From contig JAKOON010000006.1 in assembly GCA_022577435.1 (NCBI GenBank), forward strand, positions 13,586,501 to 13,650,500: a stretch of DNA of 64,000 nt, in the 5' to 3' direction. The translations under genes and the position numbers were made by a program. Positions 12,901 to 27,900 of the stretch are shown piece by piece (the stretch's first letter is position 1; every line of letters begins with the position of its first letter). Source of the stretch: Embiotoca jacksoni. Its lineage: Eukaryota; Chordata; Actinopteri; Embiotocidae. The notes beneath the pieces were generated by a model that worked only from the letters and a program-made list of their open reading frames with translations, did not search any database and was not told the origin of the DNA.

Positions 12901-15900
12901 GACGAGCGTCTATTCTTCTGAACTGATAAAGAACCTGAATCAATTCAGAGGCCGACAGCTCGACTGCAAAATCGAAGCTTTAAAATCACTTGATTCGTTT
13001 TTTATCGTGTGATTTTTATTCATACGTGTAACTGTCACAGAAATGTGTAATTTGATTTTGGCGGAGTCCACGGTGGCATGACCGCTTCCTGTAGTGTTTG
13101 ACAAGCCAATCAAAGAAGACAGAGAGTCTATTGATTTTATGGTTTTTGAAAGACAAGCTGATAAAAGAGCAGAAGGGTCTTAGTGATGGTCATGTTGTAA
13201 CCCCAGCAATAACAACCAGCTGGGAGGCGGCTGCACCGGCCTCCACTTATATGGGCACCATGCCGGCTCCAGATGGCCGCTCAGTGGCACAGTGTGGTGG
13301 TGGTAGCAGAGCTGCAGCCTGAGCTGCTACTGAAATCCATCTGCGCTGCTTAGACAGAGATTCACCATATTGGTTCAGTGTTGCATGAGTCTGTTCAGCT
13401 GTGTTGGTCCAGATTGGACTTGGGGACAAGCAGATGGAGAAGGTGGCTTGTTTCCTTCTGCTCACGCCCACAGCAACACTAAACGTTCCATCAAAAGTCT
13501 GTTCACGCTGTTTTACACAGCAGACTGGAGAACGACTGTTTGTTTAAGAACAATGGTGGAAAGATCCCTTCTTGCAGGAACGCTAAAATCTCCCTTCGTT
13601 AAAAAGGGCAATTCTTTGTGTGAAACTGCACAAGAGTTTCTGTTCAGTTATGTGCTGGTGTCACAAAACACTGATGAGTAATCTCACTGTTCAAAACTAA
13701 TATCTGTACTCACACTTTCTGTTTGAGTTTTATCTTTAAAGTATGTTCATGTTTTTTACATATTTTTCTTACCATGATGTAATTGCGCTGTAATTTTCAG
13801 TCTTCTGTTTGTTCTGTTTTTGTTCAAATTTTGTTTTGTTATATTTTTTTAATCCAATTTTTAAGCAACTATTTAGTTTTTTTTAACCTATGTTTTTTGT
13901 TTAATGGTGGTATACAAGAAAAAAAACTCAACTTGCTTTTATTTTGTCTGAAACGTGCAAAACAAATAAAATCTCCTCCATTTATCTCACTCAGTGCCAA
14001 TACCAAAACTTAAGTATAAAAACATTTCTAATTAAAGTATAAAAAGGAACATAACCATGTTTCTATATAAAAAGGGGAAAACTGAATGTTGCTGTACGGC
14101 CACAAAACGAAACCGATCTGTGTCCACAAAAACGTTTTAGCTCCGTTTCAGAACTAATCTCCGTCCATACCAACACATCTTTAAACACATATGACAATTC
14201 GCGTACACCGGACATGCTGGCAGAAAACGGCCCTCATTGTGGAGCCCATAAAGCTGCTGGACAAGGGCAGCGTCATAAATTGCTTGAATAATAACTTGCC
14301 TCCTGCACATTTAGGCAGTAGTAGCATTATTAAGTGCAGAATTTAACTCCATAAAATATGCTTGCATAGACAACAAGCAACACCTGTAATTCATTATCCA
14401 TGCTGAATTGACTAAAGGTAGGGAAGGTTGATGTTGTTTGCTCCCTACACGAAAAGGATCACATGATTGGTGCGTGATGAATCAGGGCAGGACTCGTCTT
14501 AACTGATAAGACCCGTCGCCGTTTAAAAAGTCTCAGTTTCTCTCCGTCCAGAAAAAAAAGCCATCCTGAAGGTTTCAAAGTACAACAGTCAGCAATGTTT
14601 TCAAAAGTGTTCATTTTTGGGGTCAAAAACTGCTGAAATAGTGTGGATCCTAGGTGTAAACGTAGCAAAAGTTACGTATTTTATATCTGTATTTATACAG
14701 ATTGTCCACACAGACTGCGCTGCAGTCTTCCAATGTTTTGTTTGCCCTCCTGTGGTTTCTTTTTTTGCCTGCCTACTCACTTCCCCTCTTGTCTAAGCAC
14801 AACACCTGCTCTTGTCTGCATAGCATTTAAATTAGGTGAACCGTTTGAACTTCTGTGTGTCTGAACATTTGAGTACTGTGTGTCTAACAGGAGAGGATTT
14901 GTGAAATTGATCCTACCTGTGAAGGAGAGCGAGGACCATCTTTTCTTGAAATGTCATTCCTGGAAAATCCAACAGAGAAACCAATTGAGCAAAGAAGCTT
15001 TAACACCAGTTTGTGACTAATCAGCCCAATGCAGTTTATCTTACAGCTTACAGTCAGAAGCCTCAGGAGAGTATATAGATTCATATACATGTATCTTTGC
15101 AGCCTGTTCTTATCAGATAACCTGCACGTTATAAACACCACATTAAGTCAAACAGATCTCTTGAGATACGAGACACAGCTGCTGGTGGCAGTCAATAGCT
15201 TTTCAATGTAAAACAAGCATTGAGGTAACAGCTGCTACAAGTTTTGTGTTCAAGAATTTCCTTCAGGATTCAATTAAATTCTATATAATCTCATTTTACA
15301 AGAAAAGACTTGAGATTTTGAAGAGCTCACCCTTTGTGAAATGTCTCCATGTGGGTTTCTCCTGGTCTTTCACCATCACATTCCTTGACCTATAAAAAGA
15401 CATACACATTTCAAACTTTAACTATTCAAATAGCAAATTTTCGGTCTTTTTTTTTTTTCATTTAAATTGAGAAAGCTGCCAATACTGTGTTAATAAAACC
15501 ATGAATGCTTTTTGAATCATCACCTTTAAAACGTGAATGGGTTTTGTTCTCTTTCCCTGCCCTCCCCGTGTGTTTATTACCTCGGTTATGTTTTCAGTGC
15601 GCGTTCAGCAGGATTATGGAAAAACTTCCCGTCCAATATTGAAACTTGGTGGAAGGGCGTAACATAGGCAGAAGAAGAATCCATTGAATTTTTTTGAGCA
15701 GATTCAAATTATGGGGAGGATCCATTAAATTTATATGTATATTTTTCACTGTCATTACCATCGTGTGGCATCCAACGTCATGGTGAGCACAGTGTGTCAC
15801 TTCCTGCTGCAAACGCACTGTGCCGTGCTGTTGTTCACAGACTTATTTTAGTCCACTAACACTAAATCTGCGCACATAATCTCATTTTAATTGTATTTAA

Positions 15901-18900
15901 TTCACACACTTACACAAGTTTGTTTGTTTTTCTGCACAAACACCCGTGTTACAAAAGTTCATGCTAATTTCAGACTTGGCAGGCTATTTGATGTCCGCTA
16001 CCTTTAGCAGTTAACAATGGCTTCTCTCTCCTTCTGCTTGTTCTTCTCTTTCCTGCTCAGTGTGTCAGAAGTTTTTCCTCTGCCGCCTTCAGTGATAAAG
16101 GCATCATTAATAAAGTATTTCGGCTGCATTACAAAGTGAGGCTTACTGAGTTGAAAGCAAGGCTCCGCACCATGGAAAACAACCCATTCGCTGCAGTAGC
16201 TAACCAGTAACCCAGACTGGACTATTGACCGTGGCAATGCGGTGGTGCAATTAAACTTCTAACTGAACTAACTTTTGCAAATAAAAATGTATCTTTGACG
16301 CAGACAATTTCACACAAACGAGCTGTTTGATGATTAAAACTCTTCAGAGAGAACCTAATGCTGTATATATATTGTACCGTGTTGTTTTGCTGAACAGTGA
16401 GGGCCCTAATTACCCTCTAAAGAGCTCAGATTCAGAGATGGCTGTTCAGACCAACGCAGACACAGACACTCAAACTTCTCCCGTCATCCACTCACCACAA
16501 CACTCCCACAGCCAATCACGACTGTGCCAGCTATCTCATATATAGCATATGTGTGTCAAGGCGTCGCGTGTCATCTGTACCGTTATGTAAGGCGTTGGCG
16601 TGGAGGGGCAAAAAAAAAAAGAAAACGGTCTGCCCGTCTCGGATTCTGTTCCTTGAGTGTTTAAACTCAACAATTCTATTTCCATCAGTCATTCGCTGTG
16701 ACAGCACGCCATGAAGCTCAATTTTACATGAGAAAACATCATTTAGGAGTCAAGTGTAAATAATACTCACAATTGCTTACATGCAGCCGGACTAGAAGAA
16801 GACTCTGTCGAGATCAGGTTACTACAGCCACATGTTTCAGCAGCATACTTCACAAAAACAGCAAATCCTCACAGCTGATAAGGTGGAATCTAAATCTTTT
16901 ATGTTTGCTTGAAAAACAACGTGACTAAATTGACAATAAATTGAGTATCAAAGTTGTCAATTAATTGTCTGTCCATCACCTGAGTTTTCTGTATCAATAC
17001 CAAAATATAGTCTTTAAGAAATTTTCTTTTCCATTTACAAAAGAAGCCAAACTTCTCAAATGTTTGATTCTCTCAAAAACAAGAAACTGTGCAGCAATTT
17101 AACAAGATAAAACAGTGTGAGACTGAAAAAAATAAATATTCAAATTAGGAATTTTGTGACTAAAGAATAAGTAATGACACAACCCCAAACCTAATGAACC
17201 TGCCCTATTCACTTCATATGACAATGTTATAGAGATAAGCTACAGCTTTCATTCGTAAGTATTCCAAGTTTCATCTCTTGATCAACACCAGCACCTGAAT
17301 TACGCGTTTTTGTGGCCACTGGTCTGGCGCATCTGCGATTTCTTTACACACCTGAAACTAGCAAAGACCGTGTGCGTCAAAGTTTGTGACAAATTATTGG
17401 GGAACAAAAAAAGAGTACCAGAAAGCCAATTCCAGGCAGTAGCGATGGCCTGATATAATGCGCCCTTTTTCAGTTTTGGAAAGTGACGTTCTGCCCCTCG
17501 AAAACGCGGATGTCCCCCAGAACCACTTGCCTGGCTCATTGCTATATTGCTGTAGGCTTCCTGAAGCATTTGAAGTTTCTCCTTTACAGATTTCCAGAGT
17601 TTGAGAAATCACAGACAGTCTGCAATCACAAAACTATGTGTAACTCGGGTACTGATTTCGATCCAGCAATGGAAGTTAGAGTACTTACTCATGAAGGTTA
17701 TGGGTTCTCTGTGCATTGTAAATGTCACGGTGCTGCCCACCATTTGTGTGCAACAGGAGCAGTCTCTGAACTTTCTGATCCATCCTCTTTAATGTGTAAA
17801 TCTAATATCGCCACAAAGCAGACTTGCTGGTTCATTTGTTTTCATGCAATATTATAATACAGCCAGATAAATAAAAGAGATAAATACTGGAAATAATACA
17901 ATAAACAAAATAATAACTTTCTTTGGTTTTGTTGGTTGTTCTATTGTCTAACCTTTGTGGGAGCTACTTCTGTGACAAAGCTGCTGAATTGAGATGATGA
18001 TGATAAACAAGTAAAATATATTACCAAGGTAAAATTCTACAAACTACATTAAGTACTTTACTGTATCTTACTAATTTCCCCTTCACAACATACAAATGCT
18101 GAGCACTTAATAATTGCTTTGAACTTTGTGGTCTCGAGTGCCTGCATAACAACAGTTAAAATGTAAAGTTGCTTTCTGCTTCTGTATCTTGAGTGGATAA
18201 AAGCTGCAGCTAATTGTGCTCTCATAACTGGCTTTTACATTTACACTACCACTGGAAAAACAGAGGGTAACAATTAGTGTGGCATGCAGCTTATTCCAAG
18301 CTGCTGTACAATGGCAGGGAACCATTAGGCAGCTGCACAGCTTCCTGTCATTTTCCAACTTTCCTCCATTTAATGATTCTCGCTAACGGCAACAGACAGT
18401 TATTTGCAGTGACTTAAAAATAAGGAAGAGTTAAGCTGAACTCCTCATCCATCACTAGTGCGTAAGAGAAGATCTATGAAAGTGGTGATGCTGTGTGCAG
18501 ACGTGGAAACAGTTATAAAACAAAGTTTCTAGTACATTAAGCTGACAGTAATTTCAGATCTTTACTCCCATTTGGGGTTGCATACATATTGCTACAAATA
18601 AATCCACATAACCAGCTCGCATAATGTTATCTATTGACCTACACTGGATTGACTGGTCGTAGTGAGAGGCAAGAAGAAGCAAGCAGGCAAAAAAACACAT
18701 AATAACAAAGAGGAGCAGGAGATAAACTGACGAGATGAAGAGAAATCACAAAGATAAAGAGAGATGTGGAGAAAAGACGTGATGACTCACAGCGTGGGCG
18801 GCCTGGTTGTCAGTGAGCTGCACAATAGTCGGGCTGTGTCTGGACTTCCTGGGTTTATGTGTTCGCTCAGCATGACTGCTCTGGCCTCCTTGGGAATCCA

Positions 18901-21900
18901 CGCTGCTGCTGGCGTCCTCCCCCACGCTGCCTGAACTGCTGTCGCCGCTTGACGGGATGTTCTCCTTGTTTCTGTCTGCCCTGACGGATGCAGCTCTGCT
19001 CTCAGACGAGAGAGAAAAGGGCGAGGAAATGAAACATCTGCCTTCCATCTGACTCTCCCTGTTCACTGTGGTCTGTCTTTATCAGCCTGGCATTGGATGA
19101 AATGCTTTAGGAAAACAAATGCTAAGGTCATTCTGATGCCTTACTTATACCTTCTCAAGCAGCTAATGTGCTGTTTAGCTTTTGCACTAATTCTATTTAC
19201 CGTCCACGCTCTTATTTACATTTTCCGCCATCTCTGGACGAAGAGACTCCTCTAATCCACGTGTCTCTGATCTCTCAGACTCCACCAGGTCTCCATCAAC
19301 AAAGATTAGCTCCATACTGGGATGACTCCAGTTGTTATGACTGCACTATGTCTTAGAGGACAAGTTTACCATGCAGAGTGAAACTTTACAAATGTTTACT
19401 GTAACCAAAACACCAACTGGAGGTAGAAGCATTTTAGTGAGGCTTTAGCAATGAATGCAATTATTCTGCGGTTCAGTGTAAGATAGTAGTAGAGACCTAA
19501 GCACAAACAATACTTATGAAGTTGTTTCTGGTCCATGACTGAGTGAGAAAGATCTGCTAATGGAATGAGTAAAGTTCAACCTACATCCCGTAAAAACTTA
19601 AATTGGTTCAATAATTGTTTAGTTGCTGTACTCTGTGTGTCATTTACTCACTCGTGAATTTGACGTCTTCTCGACATCAACAAAAACTTGATAATGCATT
19701 GAGAGTTTTCCACGAATTAGAAATGGTACACTACAGTTGTTTATGTTGAGTCACTTACCTCACTGAACTCTATAACTGACAAACTACTGAACCTGAGTCT
19801 TAGCAGAGACTGATAGACCAGTATTAAATATTCAACTATTTGGTTATGGCACTATTGTTTTACTCACTCAGTTATTTTCTTATTTTTGTCTTTGCACTAC
19901 ACTAATTTAGTAGTTGTACAGTTATGTTAGTTGAAGCTACTGTAGCTCTGAGGTTCAGTAACGTATAAACGTATAAAATATGCTTGGTGTGTAAAATATG
20001 TGACTTTAAATGTATTTACATCTATGATTGTGCAACATATTAGTGGTAAAAATAAAGTTACGTGTACTTTATATAAAACTATTTCTGTATCATTGTGACT
20101 ACAGTATTTTGCTAATAAAAATACTTTCTAATTAAATTTTCCTAAATAAAAAGGGAATTTGTGTCTAGAGTTTGTTGAATAAGGAAACTATATAATAAGG
20201 AAGTTATTACTTTAATAGACAAGTATTTATTTTGTACTAACAAGTTTAGTTTTTAAGTAAAAGAAAAATGCACGTCAGTGTTGCCACAGAAGACAAATGA
20301 CTCATTTTTTATCCTCAGACCCTCAACCACCCACTTCATGATGACGTCAGACCCACTGCACCTGTTTTTCTGTCGGTGTCTCGGGCCCTCCTCCTGTTGC
20401 TCTCTCTGCTGCCGACGTCTCTGTCGTGCAGTCGCGGTCGCCATTGGGCTCGAAGGGCCTGTGGTTACGTTTTCTATATGTTCATCCCCTAAAAGGTTTA
20501 CGTCAAAGAGGTGCTGCTCCACTGCTGAGCGTATGGTCCTGTCCAGGAAACTTCAGAGAGAAGGAAAGATAAAGACATTTACCATTTTATGCTTCACACT
20601 CATATGTGGTACAATATTTGTTTAGAAAAAACTGTATATTCATGAATTAAAAAAGCAATATCACAATTAATTTTATGTTACAATACAAAAGTCCACTCAC
20701 TTCACCACATTTGGTCTGCAGTGGACAGGGGAGAGGTGGTTACTAAAAGAAAAACAAGAGGGGAGGTTAATGCTCGAGGAACAAGTGGTCACAACAGGTC
20801 ACTGAGCAACAGTGAAAATCCCCCGAGCTCTGGTTCTGGCCCTAAGTGATCAAGCCATCTATGTGCGTGGGTGAGATTTAACCTCAGCTGTGTTCAGAGC
20901 TTAAATGGGTCCTTTGAGAGTGAAGTGGCTGGCTTCTATGACTACCAGTAAGTCCTGCAGCAGAGTATATGGTCATAGATCTTAATACTGATCTGTGACC
21001 TCATTTATATCTTCATTTTTATATCCGCTCTTCTTTTCTCAAAATGTAAAGGCATGTAATCTACTGGAAAAACACAATTGATGGAAAAAAAGATTTGCCT
21101 CTTCCTCTTGTTTGCATTGTGGCTTCGGAAAGTCTCTTGTCAAGCAGGCTCCGAAAAGTCTCTTTTGTTTTCTGTCTTGTTTGCAAGTGATTCCTTTTTG
21201 TTTTACTTTCCGCATCTAATTGACGACTCCCCTGTGTCCTTATCTTGTGACCTACAACCAACTCAGTATTACCATACGAAAGCAGATACAAAGGGAATGG
21301 GGGTGACTGTCAACTGTTTGTCACACTGTATAAAAGCTGCCCTACGGAGGAGCGACGTTGAGCATTGCTGGACACCTCTCTTTGAGGGTGCATGTAGTTG
21401 CTCCTTCTTGCAAGAATAAAATGTCTGATGTGTTTGATTTTGAACCAAGCCTCTGAGTAATTTTTCCAACAATAATTAACAAAAGATAGGTGGTTATACC
21501 ATGTGTGGAGGGATGTGTCTATATCTAATCAAATGTGTATATCTAGATATACTGTAGTTATACTTAAGATTTAATACCACAGAACCAGGCAGAGACTACC
21601 ACGGTAAGGTTAGCACCTGCTTCCCAAGCTTTCTCTACTCATTATGTTTTTGAGGGTTTCATTCATAAAAAAATAAAATGTGCCTGTAGTTTTCTGTCCA
21701 TAATCAAAGCTAAATGAGTAAACTGGGAATTTGAGCAACCCATCACTTCAGTCAAAATAAAACTGTATATAAAACATAAAAAACACGTTACAGTAGCTGC
21801 AGTTGTGGAGTGCAGAAGTGAAAAAAGTCAATTAAGTGATTAGTTGTTTGACAGAAAATTAGCTAACAAATTTGATGATCACATTCCAAACATTATCCGG

Positions 21901-24900
21901 TTACAGTTTCACAATTGTGATAATTTGATGCTTTTCTTTGTTTTATGCTCTTGATAATGATATTTGGGTTTGGACAGGCGCTTGGATGAAATTAGGAGAT
22001 GCCACCTTGAACTCTTACTTTCTCACCATTTTTCTATATTTAATCATCTTACTAAAGAATCAGTCAAACAATCAAAAATAAACAAATGAAACATCTTAAG
22101 ATTTTGATTTTCCTCAGTAAGGTCCCATAAGTCCTATACGCCCTATGGTCTTGACCAGCTGATCAACGTCATGGTCTACTTTTCCTGGAGAAGAACTACC
22201 TCGTAAGGGCGACCTGAGAAAATTCTTCCATAAACAGTGGTGTTGACAGTAAAAGCACAACCTGGCAATGCTCCATATACGGCATGCTGATAAAAGACAC
22301 TGTGAAGGTGACCATGATGAACTTGTGTAAAAGCACAGAAGTATAATGAAACCAAAGCTGTAAGAGAGGACAGTGAACTAGATTAAAAGACGGCACGCCC
22401 CATTGTGTGATAACCAGATAATAAATTTGATGACTTTAAGATCTTAAAATCATAAACGTTTGGCTTTTTATCATCAGCTTTAACTGCAGTGCTCACGACT
22501 AATGTTTCCTAAAGAAATATCTTCATCACATTAAGTCATATGATGGAAAAATTAATAAACCTGTACCTTTAGTTCAGTTTATTTCATTGTAAAAGTGAAG
22601 ACAGAGGAGTGAAAGTTTGTCCAGCATAATAAACTGCTCAACTGTCTCACAGCAGGAAAAATATTATCCCAGTACTTAATAATAGAGCCGTCTCTCAATG
22701 CGACAGGTTAAAGCAACAACAAAAAAAACGCTTTAATGGCTTACTACCGTTGATTTAACCTTAGATCGCAATGCCTGCAAATGTCAGGTGTAAGATTCAT
22801 CAAGTGCAGTGGACGTTAAAGACATGTGTTCAGTCATCTCTGAAGCCTGAAATACGATGCCCCATGCTACGGGCTGGTCTTAGTATAAAGGTTGTGATAG
22901 TCAATTATATAACGAGAATATGCTCCAGCAGATGATGAATAGCATACCTTGAGAAATGTTTATAGCACCTTGACTAACAAATCAAGTTTACTATAGTCTG
23001 TGCTGCAAGTTTAGCGCTGATACTGTGATGGTTTAAGGCAGTAGCTCACAAGCTTTTCTGGCTTGTGACCACCTACAATAAACAGTTGTGTAATTGTGAC
23101 TCCTCCCTGTTTATGGCTTTCATGTGGACTGATGTCATGTCTCCTGAAAAAAGGAAAGAATTAGACATACAGAAAGGTCAAACGAATGTATAGAAAAAGT
23201 CGCCTATATCCTTATTAATCTTGTGACCTCTTAGATTTATCTTGGTACATTATAGGAGAGCCAGTATCCTTGTCAGGGGCAATTGGTGTAAGAAAGTATT
23301 ATTTGTCCATGTATACTGAGAGCTACTGACAACCAGAGTCAAATTATATGTACGTTTTTGTGTGTGTAACATGTCTTGGAAAACACTGTATGGAAATTAG
23401 GCTATGGTCAGACTGCAGGCAAATCTGATTTATTTTTAAAATAAAAAAAAATAATATTTAAGACAGACTATCTGCACTGTTATTTGCAAGTGCATTGGAT
23501 TTGGTGTGTCCAGATATCACCAACCTATCTGCATGGGTTGCTGTGGTAACAATATACAAGCAGCTATGCTGGTGATGGGGCTTTCTAACACAGAAGTGGC
23601 GGCAGACAGTTTATTTTGACTTGTGTTCATGGACTGTTGTGTTCTTTGTCCTCTACAGTGTCAAAATTCACACTTTCCGATAGCACTCTGCTAGTGGTAG
23701 CATAGATTCTGCTCACTCTGTCTCTAAAAATGATGTTGTCACCATGTGTCACGTTGAGGGTGAAAATCCGATCTAAACCAGCAGAGCGTCCGGACTGCAA
23801 CGCATCTGTAGAAATCTGTTTGAAATAGCATTTCAAACCACCTCCAAAAGGGGTTTGGATCCAGATTGCAAAGTTTGCATTTCAAGTTTTTTTGTTTTTG
23901 CTGTCCAGACTGGATATGAAAAAAAAAAAAAAAAAAAGCGGATTTGGGCTGGCATTCTTAAAAAGTCTTAGTCTTGTGTCGGTCGACATTATCAGAAATA
24001 AAGTTTCCTTGTATGGTGTACTGTACTCTGTTTTCGTGACATCCTAATTTTACACCAACTCTATCCCTGCTCAAATCTTTTGTCCATGGCGGTCTGCAAA
24101 CTTAATTTAGCTCTCTTCTATGATCGCTTGTGCCACTTCTAAGCTGTTGATGAAATAAACAGATGAGTGTTACTGCCTATACGTATCATGTGGGAAAAAT
24201 CTTGTGGCAACTATCATCAGTCCAAATAGTCTGTGGGTTGGCACGGGATAAAAGAAGTGTCGCAGTTTGATAAAAGAAAGGGGCACCAGTACCCAGAGAG
24301 GACTTAGATCCACTGGCTTTGTCTGTATCTAAAGATGCAACAGTGTGAAACCACTGTGGTATGAGATGGGATTGCTGCCTGGTGTGCAAAGGAGACAGTC
24401 TGAGTCATGAACTACTGGCAGAAGAGACCATACGGAAAGAGGGATGAGTCATTGTGTCAGAAACAACGAGAGAATCACAACCAGAATACGAATGAGCCAA
24501 GTCAACGATCCTTTTTTAAAATCACTTCAAAACTATCACAAAGCCCAGTTGAGTGTTTGATCAAGAACTGATCAGCGGGTTATTTTAGAAGATAAACTGT
24601 ATGAGTGTGTAACCTCATTTCCCAGTTAGAATTTTTACATGGGCCATAAAATCTCAAAAGTCATTTCTTAGATTAATTTGCTACCTTTCTATTGACATTG
24701 TTTACAAGTACAACAAAGTGTTTGTCTCAATACAAACTTTCTACTGTTTGTTTAGTTATAAGTTTTAGTACTGACAGTGATCCAACTTCCCCCCAGAAGA
24801 GGGATGAAAAAGAAGTTGTATAAGATCAACAGTTGCCTTCTCCAGTTACTTGTGAAAGAGTAAATGACATGAACTTTGAAGGTTTACACAACACAAATCC

Positions 24901-27900
24901 TAAAAAAATATGACGTGCCTTAAAGTGTATTGATCTTATTGTTGTTAGAACAGCTTGATATTTTATGAAATATGCCTATTCCCTTTTAAATGCCACAGGT
25001 CATGCGCCAAGTCTCTATGATAAATATGAAACAGTCATCTGAGCTTTGCATAAACATTGGAAAAGGAGGAAACAGTTGCCCTAGCTCTTTCCAAAAGTAA
25101 CAAACCTAAATTTATGGTTTTATCAGTGTTATGTGCCACACTATTTCCTGTGGTCTTTTAACCTTCAGACAGCTATCTGCTGTCTGTAGCGTTGTATTTA
25201 ATGGACAGATATTGGAGATATGAACCTTCTTAATCTAACTCTTGGTACAAACATGTCATAAAAACTATTATACATTATAATATATAACTATTATAGATAT
25301 AAAACTATTTCTTTTGGAAATAATGTCACTGTCTGGCTTGTGTGAGAAATTTTGAATTTATCTAAATGTCAACTGACAAGTCTGCTGCTTTTTTGCTTCC
25401 AGTTCAGCTGGGTCTTTAAGATTTGCTGAACTGTTAAGTCAGGTCTGTAATGATATGACAGGTCTGGCATTTCAATTCTGCAGTTGTGCTATTTTTTTGT
25501 CCTACTGTGTCTATGTGTAAAAAGCCAACAGTGCAAGTCTTTATTTTACAAGAGATTCACAATTGCTGAACTTAATTGCTTCATTATGAACCTCCTAACT
25601 AAGAAAATTGCTTCGCAAATATAAGCAAGAACAAATTAATGTGCTTCTGTAGTTAGTGGCTGTGTTAGTGTATTTTAAAGTCAATTGGTGTTTAAGGCAT
25701 GCAAAATGTGGAGGAAACAACTCCAAAGCTTTCACAGCATGAGCTTATGCCAGTTAAATCCGCAGCACTGTGTACCCGGGGACGTCTGCTCAGGTAATCC
25801 AGTATTACACCACGGTCAGATATTAGCCAGGACCTTCAGAAACAAATTCATTTGATTTATGATTCACTTTGACCGGGCTATGGTTAAGCTCCCATGTAGC
25901 ACCCTGAGAGTTCCTGTATGTGCAGGAATGCAAGTAGACTTCAGCAGAGAGGAAGCGTGTAGGCATGAGTGTGTGTGTGTGTATGTGACAAAGTACAAGT
26001 AGGCCATGGACTTATTCACTGATGAACGTGAGCAAGAGAAGTGAGTATAGAGTGTAAACAGGCGTTGCTCTTTGTCCTTCAGTGATGTCAGAGAGAGAAA
26101 CAGACTAGAGCTGCAATTTGTGATTACTTTCATTATCAGTTGAATGTCACAGAACTAGAAAGAAAATCCTCTCAGAGCCCAAGAGGACATCATCACTAAA
26201 ACCAGTGGACTTTCACTTTGCAATGACACAAACCTGAAAAAAGATAATCCACGTGTTTAAGAGGCTACAAATATTCAGGATTTGTGATTTGCACGGCAAT
26301 AGCTGTGTGTGAAAGTTAGTACAACAAACCCACCTCCATAACCTGTTGTGTTGACCTGTCAGGTTTGCCCTCTGAGTTAAAATGTAATTGACTTCACAAA
26401 CATTAAGTATATGTACAACAGCAACAGGTATGACAGAAATACACATGGTTACTGTGCATATGCATACACATGCATGCACATCATATGAATGCATACCTAC
26501 ATGCCTGTATATTTTATATATTGAATTATAGGAACCTCTGGCATGTTTTAGATGGATTATATGAATGAACTGTACATGAACTTTACTGAGTGAGGTTGGT
26601 GGGGACACACATTATGCAATACATACAAAGAGATTACATATCCTGAACCTCAGTCAAACAGGTTGTGGTCATGTTCTTTGTACTACTCACACTGTTCATT
26701 GCTGCCTCTGTGACCAACCACGTGTGTATGCCTCGGATTAATGTACGAGTAGCATTTCCATCACAGATAAAAATGGATTTGTGCTTTATCACATTACAAC
26801 AAAAAAAGACAAGATGTTCCTGTTAATATATTAAAAAAAAAAATGTAATCCAGGTTTAACTCTGCTTCACAACAGTTTAACTTTTCAAACGTGTTGATCA
26901 TAAGGTGTATTTAAAGTTGAGCTGCCTTCTTTATATGTCATCTCTGAATAAAACTTCATGACTCCGTTTGTCCTGCGTCATCCGTTCAGTTATCTTAGCA
27001 ATTAATAGTCACCCTTGACCCATGTCAGCTTTAAGATCAGGTCAGTAAACAACATGCCAAAAAAATGTGCCGAGCCCAAATGACTAACTGAGACAGTGTT
27101 CACAGCTGGTTCAGCTGTGTCTGGACAACTCTTTAATATCGATTTGATATAGTCAGATATTATTAGGGCTCCAATGAACACTGTTACTATCATCATCAAT
27201 TATTCAGTCAATTCTTTTCTTATCTTGATTAGTCGTTTCAATATTGTACAAATGCCCATTACAACTTTCCTGAGGCGAAGGTGACATCGTAAAATATGTT
27301 GTTTTGTTTGACCTACATATATTTAGTTTACAATGATAGAAAGAAAAGCAACAGTGAATTACAATGCTTGGCATTTTCTCACTATTTTTGATTGAAAAGA
27401 TTAACTGGTCAACATGGTGTATTACTTTTCTGTCAATTAACTAATCAATTCATTGATAAACCGTTTAAGCTGCAGACATTATTCCCGAGCTTCAGGTATG
27501 ATTCTTTCGTTCCCCCACTGTTCAAGAATCCTAATCACTCTGGAACACAGTGTCTTCTCCCAGATGTGTGCTGTGCTGAGGTGGTGTGTCTGAAACGTGC
27601 CGCGTCTGCCTCCGCCACAATAACCAAACAGCGTTGAGCAAACTGTTGCATGTGCACGCTGCCCTGCTTTCCCTCACACCTCCAGTCCAAAACAACATCC
27701 TCTCACCCCCGCTGACAGCTTTCTAACACAAAGACAGGCGGCTTACCTCATGTAGAAAGGAGATATTGGCCTGTCCTCTTCTTGGGAGCTGAAATATGAA
27801 AACAAACAGACATACTTAATTAGCTAGCAATATGTGGCTATAAAGTGCTGTGGCATAAAAACATCAGCTCCCACAACCCCTCATCACTTTATGTTACTGG

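Larger units (their letters stand above)
7709..15330 (-). other. fam13a intron 13 (7.6 kb), carries nested transposons
   Basis: It contains G-rich GGGA repeats at 8076-8130, poly-A at 8133-8153, the Tc1-in-MITE nest at 8971-10905, a GT tract near 11918-11931 and a (TATC)n tract at 11941-11962. The rest is AT-rich with no recognisable gene. Confidence 0.65.

Noticed and set aside
21078..21419. 113-codon frame with a signal-peptide-like start
   Set aside because: It lies inside the candidate LTR, crosses the TATA box and has no recognisable domain.
23627..23836. 69-codon minus-strand frame
   Set aside because: Isolated in an intron with no splice sites in phase with fam13a and no recognised motif.
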